Shown here: piece after piece, positions 1 to 8,374 of the stretch
Layout of the letters: each line of letters begins with the position of its first letter
Numbering within the stretch: the stretch's first letter is position 1
Assembly (NCBI RefSeq): GCF_040182365.1
Contig: NZ_CP144460.1
Location: 2,480,001-2,544,000, forward strand
DNA: 64,000 nucleotides
Direction of reading: 5' to 3'
Origin: Xanthomonas sp. 10-10
Lineage (GTDB): Bacteria > Pseudomonadota > Gammaproteobacteria > Xanthomonadales > Xanthomonadaceae
Notes under the pieces: model-generated
What the model saw: the letters and a program-made list of their open reading frames with translations, nothing else
What the model was told of the DNA's origin: nothing
The model's database searches: none
Translations under genes and position numbers: made by a program

Positions 1-1089
1 CCAGGTCTGCCGATTGCGAAAGCAGGCCAACGCATCGATGCTGGCCAGGGTTGCGGCCACTGCTGCGGCATCCCCGTCGCGGTCGATCAGCATCACCGCA
101 ATGCGCGGCCCGCCGGCATGCGCCTGTAGGCGCGCATCGATCAACGCGCGCTGCACATCGCTGGGGTGGCGCACGCCCAGCCAGGTGGCCGGCGACACCT
201 GTTCGGCCATGCCGGCGCTGCGCATCAGCGCATTGACCAGATCCACCGACTTGAACACGCGCGCCTTGTGCGGGCTGAGCGGGGCGACCCGCACTTGGCG
301 GTTGTCGCCGGTCTCGCGTCGCCAGCCGAGCTGGCGGATGCCCTGGCGCAGGTCTTCGTGGCCCTGGTCGCCGACCCCGACCTGATCGCGGCCGGCCTGG
401 CTGAACTGCGCGCTGGACACGCGGAAGTGCGTGAGCGGCCTGGCCAGAAACGCCAGGTTGCCATGGCGCAGCAGCTTGACGTAGATCGCCAGGTCGCCAA
501 CCCAGTGGATCGGCTTGCCGTTCAACATCATCAGCGCATTGCCCAGCGCCAGCAGGTCAGCGCGTCGTGCAAGCACACAGCTCGGCTCGCCGATGAAGTT
601 GATGGCGTGATCGGCCAGGAACGACACCAGCTCCGGCCCGTCGATCAGCACGTCGTCGGCGAACGGAAAGCAGGTAGCCAAGATGTCCGGCAACGGCGCA
701 CCGTCGTCGTCGATGCGCAACCGGCGCGAGGATGCCATCGCCGTGCCGGGATTGCGCTCGATCGCTTCCACCAGCTGCGCAATGCAATCGGGCTCTAGCA
801 CATCGTCGTCGTGCAGGAACTTGACGTACTCACCCTGGGCCAGGCCGATACCCTTAAGCGTACTGCCCAGCTCGCCGAGCCGGGTCGGATTGCGATGGTA
901 GCGGATCGTGAACGGCGCGCCCGCCAGCCTGGACGCCAGCAACGCCTCGATGGCGCCATCGGCATTGTCGTCGCAGATCACGAGCTCCAACGCCATGTAG
1001 GTCTGCGCCAGCACGCTGTCCAGCGCTTGCGCGAAGTAGCCTGGCTTGTAGGTCGGCATGACGATGCTGACCAAGGCTGGAGAACTCAT
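1..1089 (-). CDS. Family 2 glycosyltransferase, likely multi-domain (3' end outside window)
   Basis: The reading frame opens at ATG 1089 and runs without a stop to the window edge (363 codons visible). The N-terminus MSSPALVSIVMPTYKPGYF, followed by LELVICDDN and later FLHDDDVLEPD, is the GT-A fold signature: nucleotide-sugar binding strands and a DxD-type metal site. After about 330 residues a second GT2-like start appears (PRIAVMLIDRDGD, then a TLASIDAL-type helix), so this is probably a tandem glycosyltransferase. Large multi-domain glycosyltransferases beside fliC in Pseudomonas syringae (Fgt type) glycosylate flagellin. Transfer of sugar to flagellin here is inferred from context and from the sigma-54 promoter 67 bp upstream. 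Acceptor and donor are unknown. Confidence 0.85.
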   Translation of the reverse strand, partial: MSSPALVSIVMPTYKPGYFAQALDSVLAQTYMALELVICDDNADGAIEALLASRLAGAPFTIRYHRNPTRLGELGSTLKGIGLAQGEYVKFLHDDDVLEPDCIAQLVEAIERNPGTAMASSRRLRIDDDGAPLPDILATCFPFADDVLIDGPELVSFLADHAINFIGEPSCVLARRADLLALGNALMMLNGKPIHWVGDLAIYVKLLRHGNLAFLARPLTHFRVSSAQFSQAGRDQVGVGDQGHEDLRQGIRQLGWRRETGDNRQVRVAPLSPHKARVFKSVDLVNALMRSAGMAEQVSPATWLGVRHPSDVQRALIDARLQAHAGGPRIAVMLIDRDGDAAAVAATLASIDALACFRNRQTW

Positions 1090-1155
1090 GCAGGATCGAC
1101 CATGTTTGTTAGGGACTGATATCTGAGCGGAATCGGCGAACCGAATTCATCTTGC

Positions 1156-1172
1156 ATGCAAAATATATGCCG
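1156..1172 (-). promoter_or_regulatory. Sigma-54 (-24/-12) promoter of the glycosyltransferase
   Basis: On the minus strand the site reads GGCATATATTTTGCAT, with the invariant GG and GC exactly 10 bases apart and a TTGCA -12 box. It lies 67 bp upstream of the glycosyltransferase start, which fits a leader of about 55 nt. Its -24 box is CGGCAT rather than the consensus TGGCAC. Confidence 0.65.
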
Positions 1173-1512
1173 GATGTGGCCGACTGGTGCGGGGTATCTT
1201 CACAGATCCAACTGCTCCTCCACTGATAGCGCATTGGGCCTACGGACATTGTCAAGCTGTCATCGCGTATTCTGTCCGCACTGGAAGCACCAGCAAGGTC
1301 GGCCGGCCAGAGCTTATGGCAGCAGTCATCTAGCCGAGTCCATAGAAAGGTGTGTATTGCGCGCTGAATGCCTTGAATCAAATAATTTTTCGTGGCGATT
1401 TAAGTGGATTGGGCTCGGTAGGGCTTTTGAAATAAATGTACCTGCATGGATTTTTTGACGTTGAAGAATATTTGTGATATTTTTCGATTCAAATTAACCC
1501 ATCTTAAATCGC
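1173..1512. other. AT-rich intergenic stretch, no gene seen
   Basis: This 340-bp spacer separates the divergent glycosyltransferase and FkbM genes. It is clearly more AT-rich than the rest of the window, like the FkbM gene that follows. Short open frames on both strands lack coding character. I saw no sigma-54 or sigma-28 promoter pointing toward the FkbM gene. Confidence 0.5.
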
Positions 1513-2823
1513 ATGTATCCATTCTTTTCTCATCAGCAACTGACAAGAGAGATTTTTGAGCTTCGAGATTTGCTTGTGAAGCCAAACGGAATGTTTCCTG
1601 TCTGGTTTAATGAGTCGCCAAAAAGCTTTCTTGAAAATAAAGAATTTATAGTTTGTGGCTCAGGTTGTCGATCTGAAATTCGCGTTTTGGCGAAGTCTGC
1701 TAATGTCATTGCTATCGTCGACGATTTTCTTTGCGAAAACCAAAGTCATATATTTGGAATCCCCGTAATTAGCTCTGATGCATGGGTCGCATTGGCGGCT
1801 GGTCAGAGTGGCGTGGTTTCTTGTATTCTGGCTCCGTGCGGGGCAGGCTTTCAGCACTTCAGTAAAGTAGCCGCTCAGTGGGGTTTGCCCGCGCTGCTTC
1901 CGTTGCAATTTCTACATTTACTGGAGTGTTGCAAGGTTGACCGCAGTGGCGAGACCGGTCGATTCTTTTGGTATGGTTACGAATTTTTTAACTCCGTAAT
2001 AAAAAATGTCGATCGCCTTGTGGGAGCGGCGGATCAACTGGTTGATGACTACTCGCGCACCACTTGGCTATGCATACTATTGTACCGATTAACTTTGAAT
2101 CCATTTTATCTCGAGGCGTGTGCAGTAGGTCACGATAAGAAGAAGTTTGGGTTAAATTCTTACTCCACTAACCGCCAATTTTTTGATTTTAATGATCGGG
2201 AAGTATATGTGGATGGTGGTGCTTTTAATGGGGATACTATTGAGGGTTTCTTGCGGGCATGTAAAGGTCAGTTCAAGCAAATTCATTCTTTTGAACCATC
2301 CGCCAGCAATAATCAGTTAATTCGGTCGCGGCTTAATTTGCTGCAAGATCAGTATCTCAAGCCTCTGGCTGCCTCTATTGTCCTCCATGAAAAAGGGTTG
2401 TGGGATATTAATACGACCCTTAGATTTAATCCGGGGCAGATTGTTCCGAACTTTGAAGCCTCTGGGCCTGTTCAACCCCAGTCTGCTCATCTAGTGGAAT
2501 CCAACATCGTTGGTCATATATATGAGAGGTCGCTTGAAGATAATGTTTCGATAACCGTTCCTGTCACGACTATTGACGATGCTACTGACAGATCGGCAAC
2601 ATTCATTAAGCTAGAAATAGAGGGCTCTGAACTCAAGGCGCTCCATGGTGCAAGACAAACGATTGAGAAGAATCGACCGAAGATAGCTCTTTCTCTTTAT
2701 CATAAGCCTGAAGACTTGATGACATTGACTGAATTTATTGCTGAAACGGATATGGATTACAGGCTTGGCTTTCGCCAGCATAATCGGCTATGTCCTGATG
2801 CAATGGTGTTATATTGTTTCTGA
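1513..2823 (+). CDS. FkbM-family SAM-dependent methyltransferase, AT-rich
   Basis: The 436-residue product has a C-terminal FkbM-type methyltransferase domain. The SAM-binding motif VYVDGGAFNGDT is at residues 231-242 and the family motif FIKLEIEGSELKAL lies near residue 365. FkbM enzymes O-methylate sugars or polyketides. The N-terminal 130 residues include a Rossmann-like stretch (FIVCGSGCRSEI, then IFGIPVISSDA) resembling the sugar-binding domain of PglD-type proteins, which may recognise the glycan. The gene is strikingly AT-rich and lies on the opposite strand to the rest of the island, next to an insertion sequence; this points to recent horizontal acquisition. No good ribosome binding site precedes the ATG. 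The substrate is not determinable. Confidence 0.8.
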   Translation: MYPFFSHQQLTREIFELRDLLVKPNGMFPVWFNESPKSFLENKEFIVCGSGCRSEIRVLAKSANVIAIVDDFLCENQSHIFGIPVISSDAWVALAAGQSGVVSCILAPCGAGFQHFSKVAAQWGLPALLPLQFLHLLECCKVDRSGETGRFFWYGYEFFNSVIKNVDRLVGAADQLVDDYSRTTWLCILLYRLTLNPFYLEACAVGHDKKKFGLNSYSTNRQFFDFNDREVYVDGGAFNGDTIEGFLRACKGQFKQIHSFEPSASNNQLIRSRLNLLQDQYLKPLAASIVLHEKGLWDINTTLRFNPGQIVPNFEASGPVQPQSAHLVESNIVGHIYERSLEDNVSITVPVTTIDDATDRSATFIKLEIEGSELKALHGARQTIEKNRPKIALSLYHKPEDLMTLTEFIAETDMDYRLGFRQHNRLCPDAMVLYCF

Positions 2824-3025
2824 GGCTTGTTTAGAGCTCTGGCTCGCAATAAATTTCTTGGCTGGGCGACCTCACCCCCCCGATTCACAACACTGTTAAG
2901 TGGGAGGCGCCCCCTAAAATCCTTGGTCAGTCAATCACTGCAAAGCATTGTCGGCGATACAGGCGTGGCACAACTTCCAGTTATGCAACGACGCTGGTTT
3001 TTAGCAATGTGCTCCCATGCGCCCG
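2824..3025. other. Spacer between FkbM gene and IS element
   Basis: This 200-bp stretch lies between the FkbM stop codon and the left inverted repeat of the IS. An open frame crosses it but runs straight into the IS end and has no recognisable domain. I see no gene or terminator here. Confidence 0.4.
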
Positions 3026-3037
3026 TAAGCTCCCCCG

Positions 3038-4033
3038 TCAAGCAGGCACTTCAAAAGTAGAGCTTTCGGCGTGCTTGTTGCGGTACTCGACCGGGGTCAT
3101 TCCGCCGAGCGAATCATGGGATCTTGCTTCGTTGTAGTCGATCATCCACCAGTGGGCGGCTTCGCGCACATCGTCGAGGCAGGCGAAGAAATTCAGGTCG
3201 AGCACTTCCTCGCGGAACGTGCGATTGAAGCGCTCAATGAAGGCATTCTGATTTGGCTTTCCCGGCTGGATGTACTGCAGTGCGACGCCATTCGTCTTGA
3301 GCCAGCTGGTGAACGCTTCGCCCAGGAACTCGGGGCCGTTGTCCGAGCGCACCACCTGCGGCAAGCCATGATCGCGTTTGATCTGCTCGAACACACGCAC
3401 AAGCCGTTGCGAGTTGATCGAGGTGTCAACCTCGATGTGCAGCGCCTCGCGATTGAAGTCATCCACCACGTTGAAGGTGCGAAAGCGTCGTCCGCATGCC
3501 AGCGCATCGCTCATGAAGTCGACCGACCAGACCGTGTCTGGCAGCCTCGGCACGTAGAGCGGCACCCGCTCACGCTTGGGAAGGCGACGCTTTGCAGCGC
3601 GGCGTAGGTTGAGCTTCATGGCCTTGTAAACGCGATAGATGCGTTTGGGATTCCAGCCTGGTTGCTGCTTGCGAAGGTAGTCGCTGCACTTCCAGAAGCC
3701 ACGACTGGGGTGCGCTTCAACGTAACGCGCGATCTCGGCAATCAGCTCGGCATCGCGCACCGTCCAGTCCAGAGGCGGTGCGTACCAGGCGGCACGCGAC
3801 AGCCCGACGCATGCACAGGACCGGCGCAACGGCCGCGCGTGGACCTCGATAAGGAACCGCACCGCCTCGCGCTTACGCGCCGGCCCTAGAGTTTTTTTGC
3901 GATCAGGTCCTTCATTGCCGCGTTGTCGAGCGCCAACTCGGCGTACATCCGTTTGAGCTTGGCGTTCTCGGACTCGAGCTCCTTGACCCGCAGCAGCTCG
4001 GACGCCTCCAAGCCGCCGTACTTGCTCTTCCAC
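3038..4033 (-). CDS. IS3-family transposase OrfB (DDE integrase domain)
   Basis: OrfB carries the retroviral-type integrase core of IS3 transposases: VWSVDFMSDAL supplies the first Asp, VRSDNGPEF the second, and NAFIERFNRTFREEVL the Glu. An HTH_21-like segment (SRAAWYAPP to YLRKQQPGWN) precedes it. The frame is open to 4033, but the first ~50 residues (MEEQVRRLGGVRAAAG) read like an out-of-frame shadow of OrfA. The real product is most likely the OrfAB fusion made by -1 frameshifting at the A7 run on the minus strand, after which the peptide continues KKTLGPARKREAVRF. The protein moves the IS and has no host role. Confidence 0.9.
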   Translation of the reverse strand: MEEQVRRLGGVRAAAGQGARVRERQAQTDVRRVGARQRGNEGPDRKKTLGPARKREAVRFLIEVHARPLRRSCACVGLSRAAWYAPPLDWTVRDAELIAEIARYVEAHPSRGFWKCSDYLRKQQPGWNPKRIYRVYKAMKLNLRRAAKRRLPKRERVPLYVPRLPDTVWSVDFMSDALACGRRFRTFNVVDDFNREALHIEVDTSINSQRLVRVFEQIKRDHGLPQVVRSDNGPEFLGEAFTSWLKTNGVALQYIQPGKPNQNAFIERFNRTFREEVLDLNFFACLDDVREAAHWWMIDYNEARSHDSLGGMTPVEYRNKHAESSTFEVPA

Positions 4034-4152
4034 TGGTAATAGGTCGCCGTGCTGATGCCGACTTGGCGACAGATGTCTTTGACTGGAACGCCTGCGTCAG
4101 CCTGCTTGAGCGTGGCGATGATCTGTGTCTCGGTGAACTTCGATGTGCGCAT
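3886..4152 (-). CDS. IS3-family transposase OrfA (HTH protein)
   Basis: This 88-residue protein begins MRTSKFTETQIIATLKQAD and has the HTH_8 domain of IS3 OrfA (KDICRQVGISTATYYQWKSK, residues about 25-44). A leucine-zipper-like coiled coil follows (LLRVKELESENAKLKRMYAEL). OrfA binds the IS ends and dimerises with OrfAB. It ends IAKKL-stop right at the A7 slippery run and overlaps OrfB by 148 bp, the normal IS3 arrangement for programmed -1 frameshifting. Confidence 0.9.
   Translation of the reverse strand: MRTSKFTETQIIATLKQADAGVPVKDICRQVGISTATYYQWKSKYGGLEASELLRVKELESENAKLKRMYAELALDNAAMKDLIAKKL
3892..3898 (-). other. Programmed -1 frameshift site of the IS3 element
   Basis: Seven consecutive A residues on the minus strand (T7 on the plus strand) sit four codons before the OrfA stop. 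A one-base slip back joins LIAKK to KTLGPARK of OrfB. A homopolymeric A7 is a common IS3 slippery sequence. Frameshifting efficiency and any stimulatory structure are not visible. Confidence 0.7.
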
Positions 4153-4222
4153 GGAACCTCCTGACTTGGGAACGATGCCAGAAAGATCTACTTATGCGGT
4201 GTCTGCCGATCGGGGGAGCTTA

Positions 4223-4338
4223 CGCGCCCACGCCGTCCTGCAGCAGAGCAGACGCCTGCTGACAGGTTGTTCCGTTCGCAAGCGGAGAAGCAGATCGACG
4301 TGCGTCATCGGCTGGCGCAGTTGAGCCAACGGATGTAG
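4223..4338 (+). pseudogene. Possible 3' remnant of a gene cut by the IS
   Basis: Immediately outside the right IS end a plus-strand frame reads ADRLFRSQAEKQIDVRHR followed by LAQLSQRM and a TAG at 4336-4338. The amphipathic, charged sequence looks like a genuine protein C-terminus, and the frame is open from the IS boundary with no start codon. It may be the tail of a gene whose 5' part was lost at the IS insertion. The family is not recognised and chance coding is possible. Confidence 0.3.
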
Positions 4339-4462
4339 TGGGCACCGTTGGAGCAGGGGCTTTCACCGGACTTTCGGGGCTTGCCGGGCTCCCGAGAGAC
4401 AATCAGAAACTGTACGCACCGCATGTCCAGGAGAGGGAGCAATTGACAAGATCCAATGTACA

Positions 4463-6283
4463 TCAAACATTTGCGACAAGCGTACGTTGCGACGCAACGG
4501 TATTGATGAAGACTGCATCCACCACGCGGCAGTAACCTTGTGCATCGACGCTGGCGGAAAGGCAGGTATGCAACTGGAACCCTTGCTGTTGCATGAAAGA
4601 GACCAATTCCTGACAAGTGTAAGAGCCGTGGAAACGCTCGATCACCGACAGCTCCAGCATGACATAGGTCATCTTGCGCAACGACTCGACCGCGCCCCGC
4701 AGGATCTGCAGTTCGTAGCCCTCTGTATCGATCTTCAACAAAGTAGTGCGGTCGGTTTCGTGCAACTGTGCGAAGACATCATCCAGGCGATGCAATTCCA
4801 CCGGCAGGCGGATGATGCGTTCGGCGCCGGTGTCGCGTAGCGAGCTGCTTTCCAGCAGCGAGCTGAGCACCGGTGCGTCTTCGCGATAGTTTATAACTGT
4901 CTGTTCTTTGCGGTCTGACAAACCGATCTGCAGATACTGACTGCTGGGGAACTGCTGACGTAGAGTCTCCACCTGCGCAGCGAACAGCGTGACCGGCTCG
5001 ATGAAGATCACGTGGGCCGGGCTTAGGTTGCGATACAGATCTGGCGTGCCCTCGGCAACGCCGACATCGATGATGGTGTGCACCGTTTCAAGCAGTTGCA
5101 GGTTGCGCCATTTCATGAAGCCGGAAGCCGTGGCGGCGGTGCACTGCATCGGCACTTGCCTATAGCCAATCCATTGGCCAAGAGTGCCCTTGGACGCATC
5201 TGCCGGTAATAGACTACCGTGTGCTAACGCAAGGTTTTCTTCGTCTAACACCAAGTCCGCCGCTCGCGTGTTGGCTTGCGCGGGCAGGGCTTGGCAACGC
5301 AGTGCGGGATAGGCATTGTTGTGTTGCGCAACAAACGTCTGCAATGCCTGATCCTCTGCTTCCAGCAGTATGTAGCGCAATGCTGCCGGTGCTACGATGG
5401 TGCCGGACAGCGCGGTGCATAGCGATGCTGGCACTTCGCGCCAGGCCACGCAGCCGAATTGCTGGGCGAGCGCTAGCGTCAGCTTCATGGCCTGTTCGTC
5501 TGCGTGGTGTTCGATCACTACAAAACGTCCTGTCTGCGCGTGCCACTGTAACCAGGTGCTCAAGAGCGCATTGATCTGCTGGGGTGCAAAGCCATTGTGG
5601 AGGAACCAGCTCATGCTCCAATCGACCGCCCGCCACTGTGGTGGAAGGCGCACGACCGCAACCGTGCTCAGGCCTAGCGCGAGAGCGGCAGCGAGGCGAT
5701 GTGCGCCGTTGAGTAGTCGCCCGTCGCCGTCGAGCGGAATTGCACAATGATCCTGGAAGCCACGTTCGCGCATGTCCTCGATCAGCTTGGCGAATGCGAG
5801 TTCGTAATCGGCCACGCAGCATTTGCCTAACGCGTCGGGCTCCCGGCCTGCGGTGCGCTGCTGGATGTGTTGACGGTAGATGCCGACGGCATCGATTGTT
5901 TTGGCTGACGAATGGCCTAGATAGTGCTGCGCAAACTGCAGTTTTGCCGCGATATCCAGGCGGTCCGACGTCCACAGCGTCAGCGGTGCTACTTGTTCCA
6001 CACTCTGTGGCTGCAACAGGCAAGCTGCCTCAAGCGGCGCATTGTTGCTGCCGAGCCGGTGTGCAGTGACATAACTGTCTGCGGCCTCTTGTGGGGCGGC
6101 ATCGCGCAGAACGCGTGCAAGTTCCAGGTGCCACTGGGGATTCTCCGGCTCCAGCGCAATCGCTTGCGTTAGCCGTCTCTGTGCGCGGCCTACCAACCCC
6201 TGTTTTAGCAACAACATCGCAGCGTGCGCGTGCGCGTACGCGCTGAGCGTGTCGTCGCAACGTCCTGCCTGATAAGCCATCAT
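4463..6283 (-). CDS. TPR-like / FkbM-family methyltransferase
   Basis: The 606-residue product has three parts. Residues about 10-95 look like TPR helices (LVGRAQRRLTQAIALEPENP). Residues about 178-205 contain CAIPLDGDGRLLNGAHRLAA, resembling the DGxHR motif of ParB/sulfiredoxin-fold domains. A C-terminal FkbM methyltransferase domain starts near 408 (HTIIDVGVAEGTPDLY) with the family motif LLKIDTEGYELQILRGA. TPR-methyltransferase fusions are common in flagellin glycan islands, where they may bind or trim glycan intermediates. The start overlaps the preceding gene's stop (ATGA), so the two are translationally coupled. A role in O-methylating the flagellar glycan is inferred; the middle domain's role is unknown. 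Confidence 0.8.
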   Translation of the reverse strand: MMAYQAGRCDDTLSAYAHAHAAMLLLKQGLVGRAQRRLTQAIALEPENPQWHLELARVLRDAAPQEAADSYVTAHRLGSNNAPLEAACLLQPQSVEQVAPLTLWTSDRLDIAAKLQFAQHYLGHSSAKTIDAVGIYRQHIQQRTAGREPDALGKCCVADYELAFAKLIEDMRERGFQDHCAIPLDGDGRLLNGAHRLAAALALGLSTVAVVRLPPQWRAVDWSMSWFLHNGFAPQQINALLSTWLQWHAQTGRFVVIEHHADEQAMKLTLALAQQFGCVAWREVPASLCTALSGTIVAPAALRYILLEAEDQALQTFVAQHNNAYPALRCQALPAQANTRAADLVLDEENLALAHGSLLPADASKGTLGQWIGYRQVPMQCTAATASGFMKWRNLQLLETVHTIIDVGVAEGTPDLYRNLSPAHVIFIEPVTLFAAQVETLRQQFPSSQYLQIGLSDRKEQTVINYREDAPVLSSLLESSSLRDTGAERIIRLPVELHRLDDVFAQLHETDRTTLLKIDTEGYELQILRGAVESLRKMTYVMLELSVIERFHGSYTCQELVSFMQQQGFQLHTCLSASVDAQGYCRVVDAVFINTVASQRTLVANV

Positions 6284-8160
6284 GCCGCTGGTTCCTCAAT
6301 CCTGTCGAATACGTAGAACGCGCGTTCGATGATGCCGTCGTCCTTGAGCAGCCCACGCGAATGGACTTGGAACCCTGCAGCCAGCACGTGCTCGATATTG
6401 GCGAAGAAGTCCTTGTCGTTGGTGGCCAAGTTGTTGCTTTCCAGGATAAGTCGCCCGCCCGGCGCCAGTAATCCATGTAGCACCTTCGCGTACTGCGCAA
6501 TGGGTATGCCGATCCACACATGCACTGCAAAGGAGAAGACCACATCGTATCGGCGCCGGTCGTCAACCATGAACTCTGCAAAGCCGCTGCATTCGAATTG
6601 GCAGTTGTCGACGCGGCATGCCGCAGCGAGGCGGCGCGCGATGTCGATCAGCGCTTGGGTATGGTCTATTCCGTGGTAGCTACGTATCACCGGCGCCAGT
6701 GCCAGCCCGAACATTCCGATATTGCAACCGATATCCAACACGCTGGCCTGTTCGGGCAACCAGCTGTCCACTCGGTATTCGGCAAGGCGCCGCAACGTCG
6801 GCCGCTGCCCCGAGAGTTGCCAACCCTCGTGTCCTTGATAGAGCTGGCCACGGCCGAACTGCAGCGGCTCGGCAGCGATCTGCTGCTGGATGGCGTGCAG
6901 GCACGCCTGCCACTGTGCATCATCTGGCGGTGTGCTGTTTAACTTCAGGTTCGAGGGTGGCAGAGCTTGGCATGACGATATCGCAGGGAGTGCCCGTTCC
7001 AGCACTTCGACACGCTCATGCAACCGCGCCAAGCCGTTGCGCGCGACCGTCTCGTGAGCAAGCGCACGTTCCCAGGTCAGTACTTTGGAATAATCCCACC
7101 ATTGATCCAGCGTTTCTCGTGCATGGTGATGAATCAGTGTCGGTAGCTCGCTCAGTCGTGGCGGTTCACACTCGGGGGCTAGCACCTGATGCCAGAATCC
7201 GGGAGACAGGAAAGACTTAAAATGGATCTGCTGATACGCCTGCGTATCTGCCTCAGAGGCGGCAAGGGGCACGAAGGGCTTGAACAATGTATGCACCACC
7301 TTGTCGAACCAAGTTGCCTCCTGAAGCAATCCCGACGAGATACCGATCAATTCGACGTCGTCCTGCGCGCTCAGGATCTGGTAAGCATTCTGCGAGCTGA
7401 TCACCGCACGCTGCCCGGTGATGCGCTCTAACGTGGCACGCTCTTGCTGCGCGAAATCACCGGCAAAAGGATGCGGCTTGTAGAGCAGGCGTCGCGACGC
7501 GCACAACTGCTGCAGCCGCTCGGCAAAATCCTCGCAGCGCAGCGAGCGTCCGTCTTCAGCCAGCAAGGACGCATCGTAGGGCGCTTGGCCGATAAACAGC
7601 ATCGCTCCACCCAGATCGGTGAAGGTGTAGCCACGCTCGTCCTCCATCCGCTTTTGATGCATGCGGATATTGGCAGCCAGCACTGCCGCCTCAAGGCGTA
7701 GCTCTTCGTCCAGGACGGTGTGCGCGGCGATGCGTTCTGCCAGTACTGAATCGTTGCATTGCAGAGCGATGTAGAGGTCGCGCCCAAAACGAAGCGGCGA
7801 AACACGGATGTCGATAAAGGTGATGCGCTGCTGATGACATAACGCGATCAGCCAAGGCGGCATTTCGAAGGACAGAAGCAGATCAGCGCCAAGCAGGTGC
7901 TGCAGCAGATAGGCATTGGCCTGCTCGTTGATCTGGTGATAGCTGGAGGACCAGGTGCCGACGTCTCCCAGTGCCAGTTGCTGAAATCTGGCGAGATCGA
8001 AACCATCACCTCTCTTGCTTGGCGCCGAAGCCCGTGGAACGGTGCCGATATCGATGCCGCATCCTTGACGGATCGGTTCGCGGATCAAATCAAAGAAGCC
8101 TTCTGGAAAGGCGCGCGCCTGCCTGAGCAAATCTGGCAGCAGGACAATTGTTGTCTTCAT
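6280..8160 (-). CDS. Glycosyltransferase-like / SAM methyltransferase fusion protein
   Basis: I choose ATG 8160 (MKTTIVLLPDLLRQ) rather than the longest frame (8349). The upstream 63 codons read unlike protein, and the sigma-54 promoter at 8261-8277 lies inside them. The 626-residue protein has an N-terminal half resembling capsule/GT-B type transferases (RRLLYKPHPFAGD; SSQNAYQILSAQDDVELIG). Its C-terminal half is a class I SAM methyltransferase: ASVLDIGCNIGMFGL at about 472-486, then FSFAVHVWIG and LLAPGGRLILESNN. Fusion of a transferase and a methyltransferase suggests that one protein builds and caps a glycan. It is the first gene of a unit that continues into the TPR/FkbM gene with a 4-bp overlap. 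Substrates are unknown. Confidence 0.75.
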   Translation of the reverse strand: MKTTIVLLPDLLRQARAFPEGFFDLIREPIRQGCGIDIGTVPRASAPSKRGDGFDLARFQQLALGDVGTWSSSYHQINEQANAYLLQHLLGADLLLSFEMPPWLIALCHQQRITFIDIRVSPLRFGRDLYIALQCNDSVLAERIAAHTVLDEELRLEAAVLAANIRMHQKRMEDERGYTFTDLGGAMLFIGQAPYDASLLAEDGRSLRCEDFAERLQQLCASRRLLYKPHPFAGDFAQQERATLERITGQRAVISSQNAYQILSAQDDVELIGISSGLLQEATWFDKVVHTLFKPFVPLAASEADTQAYQQIHFKSFLSPGFWHQVLAPECEPPRLSELPTLIHHHARETLDQWWDYSKVLTWERALAHETVARNGLARLHERVEVLERALPAISSCQALPPSNLKLNSTPPDDAQWQACLHAIQQQIAAEPLQFGRGQLYQGHEGWQLSGQRPTLRRLAEYRVDSWLPEQASVLDIGCNIGMFGLALAPVIRSYHGIDHTQALIDIARRLAAACRVDNCQFECSGFAEFMVDDRRRYDVVFSFAVHVWIGIPIAQYAKVLHGLLAPGGRLILESNNLATNDKDFFANIEHVLAAGFQVHSRGLLKDDGIIERAFYVFDRIEEPAA

Positions 8161-8260
8161 CCGTGGTAGTCCAGTGTTGGCGATCCGCCGCAAAGCCGCG
8201 CTGCAAACCGTAAACGAAAAAGAGGCGATAGGCAGGATGCCGGTGCTGACCGCAGAGCGG

Positions 8261-8277
8261 ATGCAACTTGCATGCCT
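8261..8277 (-). promoter_or_regulatory. Sigma-54 promoter of the two methyltransferase genes
   Basis: The minus strand reads AGGCATGCAAGTTGCAT, with GG and GC 10 bases apart and a perfect TTGCAT -12 box. The predicted start is about 90 nt upstream of ATG 8160, which supports that start. Confidence 0.7.
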
Positions 8278-8374
8278 GTTGGTCGGGCCGCTGCAGAGGC
8301 GTGCGACGTGAGACGAGTATGGATGGCCGGGGCTCTGCATCTCAAGCAAACAGCAGTGTCACATGCCTGCCGTA

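Larger units (their letters stand above)
3026..4222 (-). mobile_element. IS3-family insertion sequence, about 1.2 kb, apparently intact
   Basis: Matching outward ends define the element. The left end begins TAAGCTCCCCCG and the right end is its inverse, CGGGGGAGCTTA. The match continues imperfectly for about 45 bp (shared AAGTAGA and CTTTC blocks). Inside are the two overlapping transposase frames typical of IS3, both on the minus strand and undamaged. I could not identify a convincing target-site duplication; the flanks ATGCGCCCG and CGCGCCCAC share only short matches. The subgroup was not assigned. It inserted between glycan-modification genes and probably truncated a plus-strand gene at its right end. 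Confidence 0.85.

Noticed and set aside
3071-3607. 178-codon plus-strand frame inside the IS
   Set aside because: It lies antisense to the DDE domain of OrfB and has no recognisable domain.
8161-8349. Longer start of the fusion protein at 8349
   Set aside because: The extension is Cys/Arg/Ser-rich without homology, and the sigma-54 promoter at 8261-8277 lies inside it.
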